In this document: in pieces, positions 45,993 to 54,448 of the stretch | Numbering within the stretch: position 1 is the stretch's first letter | Layout of the letters: every line of letters begins with the position of its first letter | Assembly (NCBI GenBank): GCA_964437245.1 | Contig: CAYTGJ010000003.1 | Coordinates: 1-64,000 of the forward strand | From: JANYCO01 sp964437245 | GTDB lineage: Bacteria; Bacteroidota; Bacteroidia; Cytophagales; Cytophagaceae | Direction: 5' to 3' | Length of the DNA stretch: 64,000 nucleotides | The notes under the pieces: model-generated | What the model was told of the DNA's origin: nothing | Seen by the model: the letters and a program-made list of their open reading frames with translations, nothing else | Databases searched by the model: none | Made by a program: the position numbers and the translations under genes

Positions 45993-46197
45993 AATCATCC
46001 TTAATGTTTACAAAGAGACAAGTGAAAGTTCACAGGAGGATTTCCAGATAGAATGTATCCTGAATTCGCTGCTTTCAGAAGAAAGGGACGAATTCGAAGA
46101 TATCAAACAGTCGCTGGATGCTTTAGCGTTTCAGCCAAGACCAAAAACAACCGACGCTATCCTGAATTATTCAGCGTCGTTTATGTCCCGCTATTAG
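45967..46197 (+). CDS. Small acidic protein coupled to the sigma factor
   Basis: A 76-residue protein of unknown family. It is acidic in the middle (LLSEERDEFEDIKQSLDALA), with a Pro-Lys-rich tail (FQPRPKTTDAILNYSASF) and no membrane helix. It overlaps the sigma factor gene by 26 bases in another frame and is followed by a terminator, so the two form a small operon. By position it could be a soluble anti-sigma or an accessory factor; nothing in the sequence proves that. Confidence 0.7.
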   Translation: MIKTTTENEIILNVYKETSESSQEDFQIECILNSLLSEERDEFEDIKQSLDALAFQPRPKTTDAILNYSASFMSRY

Positions 46198-46217
46198 GGT
46201 TGATTAATTAATTTAAG

Positions 46218-46264
46218 TCCGTCCATGAATATTTCTAGTTGTATTCGTGGCCGGATTTTTTTTG
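46218..46264 (+). terminator. Terminator of the sigma factor operon
   Basis: The arms TCCGTCCATGAATA (46218-46231) and TATTCGTGGCCGGA (46242-46255) pair with two imperfect positions, followed by a run of nine T. Confidence 0.78.
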
Positions 46265-46444
46265 TAGATTTTTCGGGGTTGGTGTTAAGATTTATTGACT
46301 CTCATTGTCTTTCTGGTCGGGGGACCAGCCAGGAAACCGAGTCGTGTTAGCATTAATCCGGGATATTCTGTTTTTGTTTTCATTTTCATCCGCTGAGTTT
46401 TGCCGGCCAGGGGAGTTTTTGTAGTCTGTAATCGTTTTCTTATG

Positions 46445-46452
46445 TATTTTTG
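46445..46452 (+). promoter_or_regulatory. TAnnTTTG promoter of nth
   Basis: TATTTTTG matches the -7 consensus. A TTG at 46419-46421 lies 23 bases upstream, within the known -33 to -7 spacing range of 17-23 bases. The ATG of nth is 20 bases downstream. Confidence 0.65.
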
Positions 46453-46472
46453 GGTTTCCGAACAGGAACCTT

Positions 46473-47129
46473 ATGCAGAAAAAAGAACGTTTTGAACGGT
46501 TTATTAATTATTTCAAGGAGCATGCTCCGGATGCCCAGACCGAGCTACATTATTCCAATCCCTATGAATTGCTGGTGGCGGTGATCCTGAGTGCCCAATG
46601 TACTGATAAAAGGGTGAACCTTACCACACCTGCCTTATTTCAGCGTTTCCCTACTCCTTATGATCTTGCCCAGGCATCTGTAGAAGAAGTCTTTGACTAT
46701 ATCAGGAGTATTTCCTTCCCTAATAATAAGGCCAAACACCTGGTCGGGATGGCCAATATTCTGATCAACGAATTTAAAGGAGAAGTCCCCGGCGATGTAG
46801 AGGACCTTCAGAAAATGCCCGGAGTAGGAAGAAAAACTGCCAATGTGATCAGCTCGGTTATTTTTAACCAGCCGGCGATGGCAGTCGATACACACGTGTT
46901 CAGGGTATCGAAAAGACTTGGGTTGGTCACTCAAACGGCCAATACTCCGCTGGCAGTAGAAAAACAACTGATGAAATACATTCCCAGTGAGTACGTTCAT
47001 GTGGCGCACCATTGGCTCATCCTCCACGGACGTTATATTTGTGTGGCCCGCAATCCTAAATGCCATGAATGCCCCTTGACTGAGATTTGCTGGCATTATG
47101 GAAAAATTCATCCTGTGAAAAGCGCCTGA
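46473..47129 (+). CDS. nth: Endonuclease III
   Basis: A DNA glycosylase/AP lyase for oxidised pyrimidines in base excision repair. 218 residues. The helix-hairpin-helix LQKMPGVGRKTANVI holds the catalytic Lys121, and AVDTHVFRVSKRLGL holds the catalytic Asp139. The [4Fe-4S] cluster cysteines are at 190, 197, 200 and 206, with the C-x6-C-x2-C-x5-C spacing typical of Nth. It is monocistronic, with its own promoter, and ends 72 bases before the next secreted-protein gene. Confidence 0.96.
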   Translation: MQKKERFERFINYFKEHAPDAQTELHYSNPYELLVAVILSAQCTDKRVNLTTPALFQRFPTPYDLAQASVEEVFDYIRSISFPNNKAKHLVGMANILINEFKGEVPGDVEDLQKMPGVGRKTANVISSVIFNQPAMAVDTHVFRVSKRLGLVTQTANTPLAVEKQLMKYIPSEYVHVAHHWLILHGRYICVARNPKCHECPLTEICWHYGKIHPVKSA

Positions 47130-47201
47130 TCGGAAAATGTTCATTAGTTTTGCAACTCCAGCATTATTTTATCTTTTAACCTAAAATTGAATAACTTATT
47201 T

Positions 47202-48851
47202 ATGAAAGTTTTTTTTACGATCGTACTGGCAATGATGGCTGGTATTTCTTCTTATGCCCAATTCGACCTGGTCAGAGATTTTAACGGGAGTTCAGCCAGT
47301 ACTTTTAAGCAGTTGTCTTATGACGGTTTTTTAGCCAAACTGGGGACAAAAGTACTGGTACGGTACGACACCACGGAAAATCTGCCGGTGGGTGAAGGCG
47401 CAACGATGCTTGTGGTGATTGATGCCAACGGGAATGCTGACCAGATTATGCAGGTGCCTCTTCGGGACGATGACTATGGACCTACTTTTTATGATTTCCG
47501 GGAATTGTCTGATGGAAGACTGGTCTTTATTGTCAATTCGGACGATACGGAATATAAGATCATCGTGACGGATGGTACGTTGTCCGGAACTGAGGAATTA
47601 TATGTTTCGTCTACCAGGGTAATAGGATTAGAGGTGATCTCCAGTGGTTTGTTCTTTACGCATGCGCACCCAGGTGGCAACATGTACGAACTTGCCAAGA
47701 TAGACCTGGCGACGGGTACCGTCTCGTATGTGTTAAACTTTGGCTTAAAGTACAGTATTTCTGATATCAGCAAAACAGATGACAATACGCTAATTTTCTA
47801 TGCCACCGGTTCAGGGGATGAGTTAAAATTGTACCGTTCGGACGGGACTACTGCCGGAACAACAGAGATCGCTGATCTTTACGATGGAAGCGGTGTTTCC
47901 CAGCAAACGGTCATGACGCAGGTGGGGAATAAAGTCTATTTCTTTTACACGGAATCAGGAACGGACTGCTGTAATTATTTATGGGTGACCGATGGCACTT
48001 CGTCAGGGACGACTAAAGTAAAAGAGTTTAATATGGTTTCGTTTATAGACTATGAGCGTAGCAGAAGTGCTGTCGCCTGGAATAATAAGTTTTATTTTAT
48101 GGGGGTAGAGGACGAAGGAAATTCTAATAACGACCGGGTACTATGGGTCAGCGATGGTACGGAAGCTGGTACTATTGCGTTGCACTCACCGGAGGATTTC
48201 AGACGACCTCACTCCTTTACCCTGTTCAATAATAAGATGTATTTTGTGGCGTATGATTTGAATACTTATAACAACCGGTTGTATGTCACCGATGGTACGC
48301 CGACAGGTACAGAGGTGGTAGTGGTAAAGTATGGTTCTTATTCAATCTATGCCTATGACATAGCGGCCAGTTCCAGCTATTTATATATGGCCGCATATTG
48401 TACCGGGCAGGGAGAAGAGCTTTTCCGTTATGACGGAACTGAACTGGAATGTGTCATGGCAGAGGCATTTCCTGGCAATGAGGATGCTTCCCCGAATGAG
48501 TTGATTGTGAATGGAGATGATTTGTATTTTATCGCAGACATGGAAGAAACCGGCCGGGAGGTATATACCGCTACTTTTGTGACTGAAGAGGAGCCGGAGC
48601 CGGTGACCGGTGTCCTTGAAGCTGCGGGGATGAAGGTAGCCATTTTCCCTAATCCGGCTACCACCATGCTGGAAGTGCAAACAGAAAAATCAATAGGGCA
48701 AATGGTATTGCTGAACGGTCAGGGAAAAGAATTGGCGAGTACCAGTCAGACTACGATGCATATTCAGGATTTTCCGGCAGGAGTATATTGTCTGAAAGTG
48801 GTCTTTGAAGATCAGACGACTACCGTAAGCCGGGTAATGATCTCAAAATAA
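47202..48851 (+). CDS. Secreted DGTxxGT-repeat protein with T9SS sorting domain
   Basis: A 549-residue extracellular protein. A signal peptide (MKVFFTIVLAMMAGISSYAQ, from the ATG at 47202) is followed by a repetitive beta region built from ELWxxDGTxxGT-type units: VTDGTLSGTEEL, YRSDGTTAGTTEI, VTDGTSSGTTKV, VSDGTEAGTIAL and VTDGTPTGTEVV, and a last degenerate one (RYDGTELE). These are predicted to fold as propeller blades. The C-terminus is a type A sorting domain (IFPNPATTMLEVQ, DFPAGVYCLKVV). The function is unknown; such repeats are common in secreted Bacteroidota proteins. A strong terminator follows. Confidence 0.85.
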   Translation: MKVFFTIVLAMMAGISSYAQFDLVRDFNGSSASTFKQLSYDGFLAKLGTKVLVRYDTTENLPVGEGATMLVVIDANGNADQIMQVPLRDDDYGPTFYDFRELSDGRLVFIVNSDDTEYKIIVTDGTLSGTEELYVSSTRVIGLEVISSGLFFTHAHPGGNMYELAKIDLATGTVSYVLNFGLKYSISDISKTDDNTLIFYATGSGDELKLYRSDGTTAGTTEIADLYDGSGVSQQTVMTQVGNKVYFFYTESGTDCCNYLWVTDGTSSGTTKVKEFNMVSFIDYERSRSAVAWNNKFYFMGVEDEGNSNNDRVLWVSDGTEAGTIALHSPEDFRRPHSFTLFNNKMYFVAYDLNTYNNRLYVTDGTPTGTEVVVVKYGSYSIYAYDIAASSSYLYMAAYCTGQGEELFRYDGTELECVMAEAFPGNEDASPNELIVNGDDLYFIADMEETGREVYTATFVTEEEPEPVTGVLEAAGMKVAIFPNPATTMLEVQTEKSIGQMVLLNGQGKELASTSQTTMHIQDFPAGVYCLKVVFEDQTTTVSRVMISK

Positions 48852-48884
48852 TGACAGGGTAGTTTGCCTGCTTTGTGTAATACG

Positions 48885-48938
48885 GAGGGAGTACTCGACA
48901 GAACGATTTCTGTGGAATACTCCCTCTCTTGTTTTCTT
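48885..48938 (+). terminator. Terminator of the DGT-repeat protein gene
   Basis: 19-base arms at 48885-48903 (GAGGGAGTACTC...) and 48908-48926 pair with two imperfect positions around a CGAT loop, followed by TCTTGTTTTCTT. Confidence 0.82.
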
Positions 48939-49029
48939 CGTTTTGTGTTCTGTATTTTTATCTTCTTTTAACTATTTCCCTGCTACCGGTCGTTCAGAAG
49001 TTCGGTTAAAAAATACTATCTTTATCCCC

Positions 49030-51867
49030 ATGAGTACTTCAAAAAAACTATTTGTGCTGGATGCCATGGCACTTATATACAGAGCCCATTTTGCCTTCAG
49101 TAAAAGTCCACGCATCACTTCTTCCGGTTTAAATACTTCGGCAGTATTTGGATTTACCAATAGTCTCTGGGAAGTGATCTCCAAAGAAAAACCTACGCAT
49201 ATTGCTGTGGCTTTTGATACGCCAGAGAGTACTTTTCGTCATGATAGTTATGCAGAATATAAGGCCAACCGCCAGGAGCAGCCGGAAGACATTACGGTAG
49301 CGATTCCTTTAGTCAAAAAAATGCTGAAGTGCTTTAATATTCCTGTACTGGAACTTCCGGGGTACGAAGCCGACGATATTGCCGGAACGATTTCGAAGAG
49401 AGCTTCGGCAGAGGGATACAAGGTATACCTGATGACGATGGATAAAGATTACTGTCAGCTTGTCAACGAAAATGTTTTTTTGTATAAACCTTCTTATATC
49501 GGTACGGGGTATGAGACCTACGATGTAGCCAGAGTACTTGAAAAATTCGGTGTAGCCAGAGTAGAACAGGTAATCGATATTCTGGGGTTGATGGGAGACA
49601 GCGTGGACAATATTCCAGGTATTCCCGGTATAGGTGAAAAAACAGCCCAGAAGCTTATAGCAGAGTATGGATCGGTAGAAAACCTGATCGCGAATACTGA
49701 TAAGCTGAAAGGAAAGCAAAAGGAAAACGTGATCAACTTTGCACAGCAGGGACTAATGTCCAAAGAGCTGGCCACGATCCATTGCGATGTCCCGATTACG
49801 TATACCGAAGAAGAACTTTTGTATACAGGACCTGATAAAGAAAAACTTGCAGCCCTGTTCGATGAACTGGAGTTCAGGAACATGAAAAAACGTATTATAG
49901 GAGAAGAGTATGCGGATGAAGGTCCTGTGGCTGCCCCTAAAACATCGTCCAGGTCATCTAAGAAAACCGATCAGTCGCAGATGTCCCTTTTTGGAGGCTC
50001 TACGGAATCTGTGGTAGAGGATGATACCGAAGAAGAATTTGTCTCCCGGAATTTTGATACCATTCATACGGTGCTGCATGATTATCATATTATAGATACT
50101 CCGGATCTTCGCAAAAGTCTTGTCTATTATCTGAAACAGCAGGAAGAATTTTGTTTTGATACGGAAACCACCAGTCTCGAAGCGATCGGGGCAGAGTTGG
50201 TAGGACTTGCATTTTCTTATTACAAAGGAGAAGCATATTATGTGCCGGTACCAGCAGACAGAGAAGAAGCTCAACGCATTGTCAATGAATTTAAGGACGT
50301 ACTGGAAGATCCTTCTGTTATGAAGATCGGTCAGAACCTTAAGTATGATATCCTGGTGCTGAAAAAATATGGGATAGAAGTAAAAGGAAAAATATTTGAT
50401 ACTATGCTGGCGCATTATCTGATCGAACCGGATAAGCGTCATGGGATGGATATTCTTGCGGAAACGTATCTGAACTATTCTCCTGTTTCGATTGAAGGCC
50501 TTATTGGGAAGAAGAGTGGTACGCAAGGGAATATGCGGGATGTGGCGCTGGAAAAAATCTCGGAATATGCCGGAGAAGATGCGGATGTTACCTATCAGCT
50601 TAAAACTATTTTTGCTCCTGTTTTGAAACAACATCAATTGGAAAAACTTTTTGAGGAGGTGGAAAACCCGCTGATAGATGTGCTCGCCGATATGGAACAT
50701 GCCGGAGTGAAAATAGATCCGGAGGTGCTGAAAGAGTTTTCAGGAGAACTTTCTTCGGCTGCACAGGCCATTGAAAAAAATATTTATGAGCAGGCAGGGG
50801 TTCATTTTAACATTGCCTCTCCGAAACAACTTGGAGATGTACTTTTCGAAAAACTGAAACTGGATCCTAAAGCAAAAAAAACCAAAACAGGTCAATATGC
50901 TACGGGGGAAGAGATCTTAAGCCGACTTGCCTACGAGCATAAGATCGCAGCGGACATACTGGATTTCCGGGAGCTGCAGAAGCTCAAGTCTACCTACGTA
51001 GATACCTTGCCGACATTGATCAGCAAAGTAGACCAGAGGGTGCATACTTCCTATAACCAGGCGGTGGCCGCCACTGGAAGACTCAGCTCCACCAATCCGA
51101 ACTTGCAGAATATTCCGATCCGTACCGACAGAGGGAAGGAGATCCGAAAAGCGTTTATCCGAAAAGATGAAAGTCATCTGATTCTCTCGGCGGATTATTC
51201 CCAGATTGAACTTCGCATCATGGCTGCTTTCAGTAAAGAGGAGAATATGACCAATGCTTTCAGGAACGGGATAGATATTCATGCTACTACAGCCAGCAAA
51301 GTGTTTGGAGTAGCACTGGAGGAGGTAACAGCAGACATGCGGCGAAAATCCAAGATGGTGAATTTCGGAATCATCTACGGGATCTCTGCATTCGGACTCT
51401 CACAAAGACTTGATATCCCCAGGAAAGAAGCCGCAGAGATCATTGATTCTTATTTCGAACAGTTCCCTTCTATCAAGACGTATATGGATGAAGTGGTCAA
51501 CCATGCAAGAGAGATGGGATATGTAGAGACCATCATGGGGAGAAGAAGGTATCTCCCGGATATTACATCCGGCAATGCTACGTTGAGAGGATATGCCGAA
51601 CGAAATGCCATTAATGCTCCTATTCAGGGAAGTGCTGCAGACATGATCAAGATCGCTATGATCAACATTCACCGGTGGATGAAGCAGGAAAAACTGCGTT
51701 CTCAAATGGTCATGCAGGTGCATGATGAATTGGTGTTTGATGTTCATATCGATGAGTTGAACCTGATGAAAGCAAAAGTAGAAGAGTATATGAAAACGGC
51801 TCTTGAGATAGGTGTTCCCATGGAGATCGGGTTGGGTGTAGGAGAAAACTGGCTGGAAGCTCACTAA
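49030..51867 (+). CDS. polA: DNA polymerase I
   Basis: The repair and Okazaki-processing polymerase. About 945 residues. An N-terminal 5'-3' exonuclease domain (FVLDAMALIYRAHFAF, YEADDIAGTISKRA, DSVDNIPGIPGIGEKTAQKL) is followed by a 3'-5' exonuclease domain that looks intact (CFDTETTSLEAIGAELVGL, YAGEDADVTYQL). The polymerase domain has TGRLSSTNPNLQNIPI, LSADYSQIELRIMA, RRKSKMVNFGIIYGIS and MVMQVHDELVFDV. The start is ATG 49030 (MSTSKKLFVLDAM); the in-frame upstream extension to 48943 has no family match. It is preceded by a terminator and stands alone. Confidence 0.97.
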   Translation: MSTSKKLFVLDAMALIYRAHFAFSKSPRITSSGLNTSAVFGFTNSLWEVISKEKPTHIAVAFDTPESTFRHDSYAEYKANRQEQPEDITVAIPLVKKMLKCFNIPVLELPGYEADDIAGTISKRASAEGYKVYLMTMDKDYCQLVNENVFLYKPSYIGTGYETYDVARVLEKFGVARVEQVIDILGLMGDSVDNIPGIPGIGEKTAQKLIAEYGSVENLIANTDKLKGKQKENVINFAQQGLMSKELATIHCDVPITYTEEELLYTGPDKEKLAALFDELEFRNMKKRIIGEEYADEGPVAAPKTSSRSSKKTDQSQMSLFGGSTESVVEDDTEEEFVSRNFDTIHTVLHDYHIIDTPDLRKSLVYYLKQQEEFCFDTETTSLEAIGAELVGLAFSYYKGEAYYVPVPADREEAQRIVNEFKDVLEDPSVMKIGQNLKYDILVLKKYGIEVKGKIFDTMLAHYLIEPDKRHGMDILAETYLNYSPVSIEGLIGKKSGTQGNMRDVALEKISEYAGEDADVTYQLKTIFAPVLKQHQLEKLFEEVENPLIDVLADMEHAGVKIDPEVLKEFSGELSSAAQAIEKNIYEQAGVHFNIASPKQLGDVLFEKLKLDPKAKKTKTGQYATGEEILSRLAYEHKIAADILDFRELQKLKSTYVDTLPTLISKVDQRVHTSYNQAVAATGRLSSTNPNLQNIPIRTDRGKEIRKAFIRKDESHLILSADYSQIELRIMAAFSKEENMTNAFRNGIDIHATTASKVFGVALEEVTADMRRKSKMVNFGIIYGISAFGLSQRLDIPRKEAAEIIDSYFEQFPSIKTYMDEVVNHAREMGYVETIMGRRRYLPDITSGNATLRGYAERNAINAPIQGSAADMIKIAMINIHRWMKQEKLRSQMVMQVHDELVFDVHIDELNLMKAKVEEYMKTALEIGVPMEIGLGVGENWLEAH

Positions 51868-52432
51868 AGGTCTTCCCGATCGTTGTAAATGATTCCTATA
51901 TCTTGCATGTTGGTATTTAGGAAGACTGAAGTAGCGATGGGACTTTGTGAAAATACAACCCCTTGTCCTGTGAGTAGTTATGCCGGAATCATGGTTTCAT
52001 GACCCAGCGCTGCACAATGGACGAAACATGGATGAATATGTTTTTAGAGTGATTCAGATCATTTTTTTTAGTTCGCTCAGAACACGGCCGTATTTTAAAA
52101 TGGATTTCCTTACATGCCTGTTTCAGAGAATAAGATCCTGGTTGAAACTATACGGAGCCAAAGACGTTACAGAGGCTATGGACAGTTAGTGTCCTGGCAA
52201 TGTTTATGGAAATTTTTACAATTGATGGAATAGTGGCGATGCAGCGAAGAAAAAATAAAGCCATGCTTGCGTATCTGGGACCGGGAGAGACGATGCTGAC
52301 CCGTCAGCACATAAAGCATTACTCTGTTTTCCGGCTACGCAGGAAAACCATGATCAATGTTGTATACCTGAATATAAGGAAGAGAAAAAGAATGCTGGAG
52401 CTATTGGGGGGAGTGGGAATGCTTGTACTACA
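51868..52432. other. 565-base interval with no recognised gene
   Basis: It lies between polA and a convergent outer membrane protein gene. Two plus-strand frames (51980-52189, 69 codons; 52200-52436, 78 codons) have Arg/Lys-rich, unstructured composition and no family match. The second runs into the convergent gene's stop. They may be eroded remnants of a former gene or noise. Confidence 0.45.
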
Positions 52433-53545
52433 TTAAAAAGATTCTCCAAAGACCAGATAAAATCCTCCGCCCTCATTTGTAAATCCGTAATCGATCCGGA
52501 CATTAGCATTCTCTCTCCGGGAAAGCATAAACCGGAGTCCTCCTCCTGCCGTCACTTTCATTCCCGGCATGGAAAAACTTTTCAGGTCCGGGGCTACCTG
52601 TCCTACTCCTGCAAAGGCTACTACGCCAATACGCCAATAGATAGGTATTCTTAATTCGGTTTGGTAAAAGACCATGTTCTTATCGCGGAAACGTCCGGTA
52701 TAATATCCTCTCAAAAAACGAAATCCTCCGAGCATCGGGTTGGAACGGAAGGGAACATCTCCTGTATTGAAATTCAGGTATACTTCATTGGCCCAGGTCC
52801 AGTTTTTGGCCCAGGACATTTTTCGAAGGATCGGTTGGAAATGACGCGGGTTGATCACCAGGTTAGTATAGTTGTATTCACTTAAGGTGAATTTGTGATG
52901 GACCGTAAGGCTTACCTCGTTGTACCAGCCTTTAAACGTATTGAGTACATTGTCACGGGTATCGAAAATGAATGAGGGTCCTATGCCGTTTACAAAATAA
53001 CCTCGTGCACCGTTTACATGAGCATAACGGTTGAGGTAGGTGTTTTCTCTCCCAAATAAATACTGTGTGTTAAGATTGATTCCAAGGAAGATATTTCCAT
53101 GGGTCTTTTGTACGATCAGCGAAGTATGAGAGATCCTGGAAAGCCCGTTCATCTCGGTACTGTCTTTATGGGTGTCGTTCCCTATGCCAAAAAACAATTC
53201 AGGGAATTTGGTGACATCCAGGAGTCCGTATGCAGCGTATTTATCTTTTTTAAAAAAGATCTGCCAGTCATTTTCAAGTGCAATCTGCTTATTTTGGGTG
53301 ACCATAAGAGTGGATTTGAAAAATGACCACCGTGCAGTAGTATCGGTATTCTTGCCTTTGAAGGTAAGGAGGAGAAAGGTTCCCAGGGCGATACGTGTTT
53401 CAGGCCTGTAGTAACCGTTGGGAAGTATTTTTACTTTTAAATTTCTGGATGTGTCTTTTGGAGTAGCATAAACAGAATCCGGGGCTTGTGCAAACACTAT
53501 TCCTGGGAGCAAGAGAAAAAGAATGACTATAACACGCACCAACAT
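52433..53545 (-). CDS. Omp85-family outer membrane beta-barrel protein
   Basis: A 370-residue outer membrane protein. Signal peptide LVRVIVILFLLLPGIVFAQ from the ATG at 53545 (an in-frame ATG at 53563 would add six residues). The rest is a beta barrel with the BamA/D15-type end: GGFRFLRGYYTGRFRDKN, where the RGY turn is conserved, then strands leading to FYLVFGESF with a terminal aromatic. There are no POTRA domains, so it is barrel-only, like surface-antigen or patatin-associated barrels. The export or transport substrate is unknown. It is convergent with the orphan region after polA. Confidence 0.83.
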   Translation of the reverse strand: MLVRVIVILFLLLPGIVFAQAPDSVYATPKDTSRNLKVKILPNGYYRPETRIALGTFLLLTFKGKNTDTTARWSFFKSTLMVTQNKQIALENDWQIFFKKDKYAAYGLLDVTKFPELFFGIGNDTHKDSTEMNGLSRISHTSLIVQKTHGNIFLGINLNTQYLFGRENTYLNRYAHVNGARGYFVNGIGPSFIFDTRDNVLNTFKGWYNEVSLTVHHKFTLSEYNYTNLVINPRHFQPILRKMSWAKNWTWANEVYLNFNTGDVPFRSNPMLGGFRFLRGYYTGRFRDKNMVFYQTELRIPIYWRIGVVAFAGVGQVAPDLKSFSMPGMKVTAGGGLRFMLSRRENANVRIDYGFTNEGGGFYLVFGESF

Positions 53546-53691
53546 AATCCTACAATTTAGCAATAAAATCGGATGCCCGGAGGGATGAATTTCTTTTTAT
53601 TTATATCCTGCCTAACTATTTCGTTTTGAAATGATAATAAAAAGTGTATTTACGGGTTCAAAAAAGCAAAGGGATGATTGGTAATCCCCGG

Positions 53692-54225
53692 TCACTGTGC
53701 TAGTACGTTAATGTTTAAGAGAACCGTGACATCATCGGATAAGACCCAACTGGAACTTCCTACTCCGAAGTCTAACCGGTTAAGAGTGAAAGTGGCAGAA
53801 AAGATTCCTCCTTTTTCGTTCTCGGTATAGGAAAACGGGATGTTGATCTCTTTGGTTGTCCCTTTTACAAACAGATCACCGGTGACAATAAAACCTGTTT
53901 TGGTAGCTTCTGTTTTTTTGGACTTGAACCGTATTTCAGGATACTGTTCTGTGTCGAAATACTCTTGCTTTCGTAAGTGATTATCCCGGCCATTGATCCC
54001 GGTAGCAATCGTACGGGCATCGATAATAATCTCAAAAGAAGCAGTGGAGGGTTTTCCCGGGTCAAAAAGAATGGTCCCTTTCAGAGATGAAAAACTGCCG
54101 TCTACTTTCATTCCTGCATTCTTTATCTTGAACGCTACGATGTTTCCTGGCTGTAGAGGTTTAATCTGTGCATATCCTGTTGACATGGATAGGATCACGA
54201 GTAGTATTAAAATGATTTTGCGCAT
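53692..54225 (-). CDS. YceI family periplasmic lipocalin-like protein
   Basis: A 177-residue secreted protein. The signal peptide MRKIILILLVILSMSTGYA starts at 54225; an in-frame ATG at 54303 would add 26 residues ahead of it. The mature part shows the YceI pattern: VAFKIKNAGMKVDGSFSSLK, SFEIIIDARTIATG, RKQEYFDTEQYPEIRFKSKK and VTGDLFVKGTTKEINIPF. YceI proteins bind polyisoprenoid lipids. It is an independent minus-strand gene, 129 bases after the start of the Omp85-type gene in transcription order reversed. Confidence 0.92.
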   Translation of the reverse strand: MRKIILILLVILSMSTGYAQIKPLQPGNIVAFKIKNAGMKVDGSFSSLKGTILFDPGKPSTASFEIIIDARTIATGINGRDNHLRKQEYFDTEQYPEIRFKSKKTEATKTGFIVTGDLFVKGTTKEINIPFSYTENEKGGIFSATFTLNRLDFGVGSSSWVLSDDVTVLLNINVLAQ

Positions 54226-54448
54226 GCCATGAAAACGTTTTTTGAATAGAGATTGGTTCCAAAATAGAGGTTCTGCAGATGTTTTCAAAATAGGCAGGAG
54301 CAAATTACAGAAGCGTTGGGTTACTATAGGGTTGACAAGGATACAGGGCTTGCTCTCCGATAAGTTGTGGGAGATGTCTGTCCCCTGAGAGGCTGAGTGT
54401 CTTGTCAGGGGACAAGCCGCGGACTGGTCTTTTCGAAAATCAGAAATG

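Noticed and set aside
49954..50700. Minus-strand 248-codon frame inside polA
   Set aside because: Antisense to the exonuclease and polymerase domains of an intact polA; its composition is Phe/Ile/His-rich shadow sequence.
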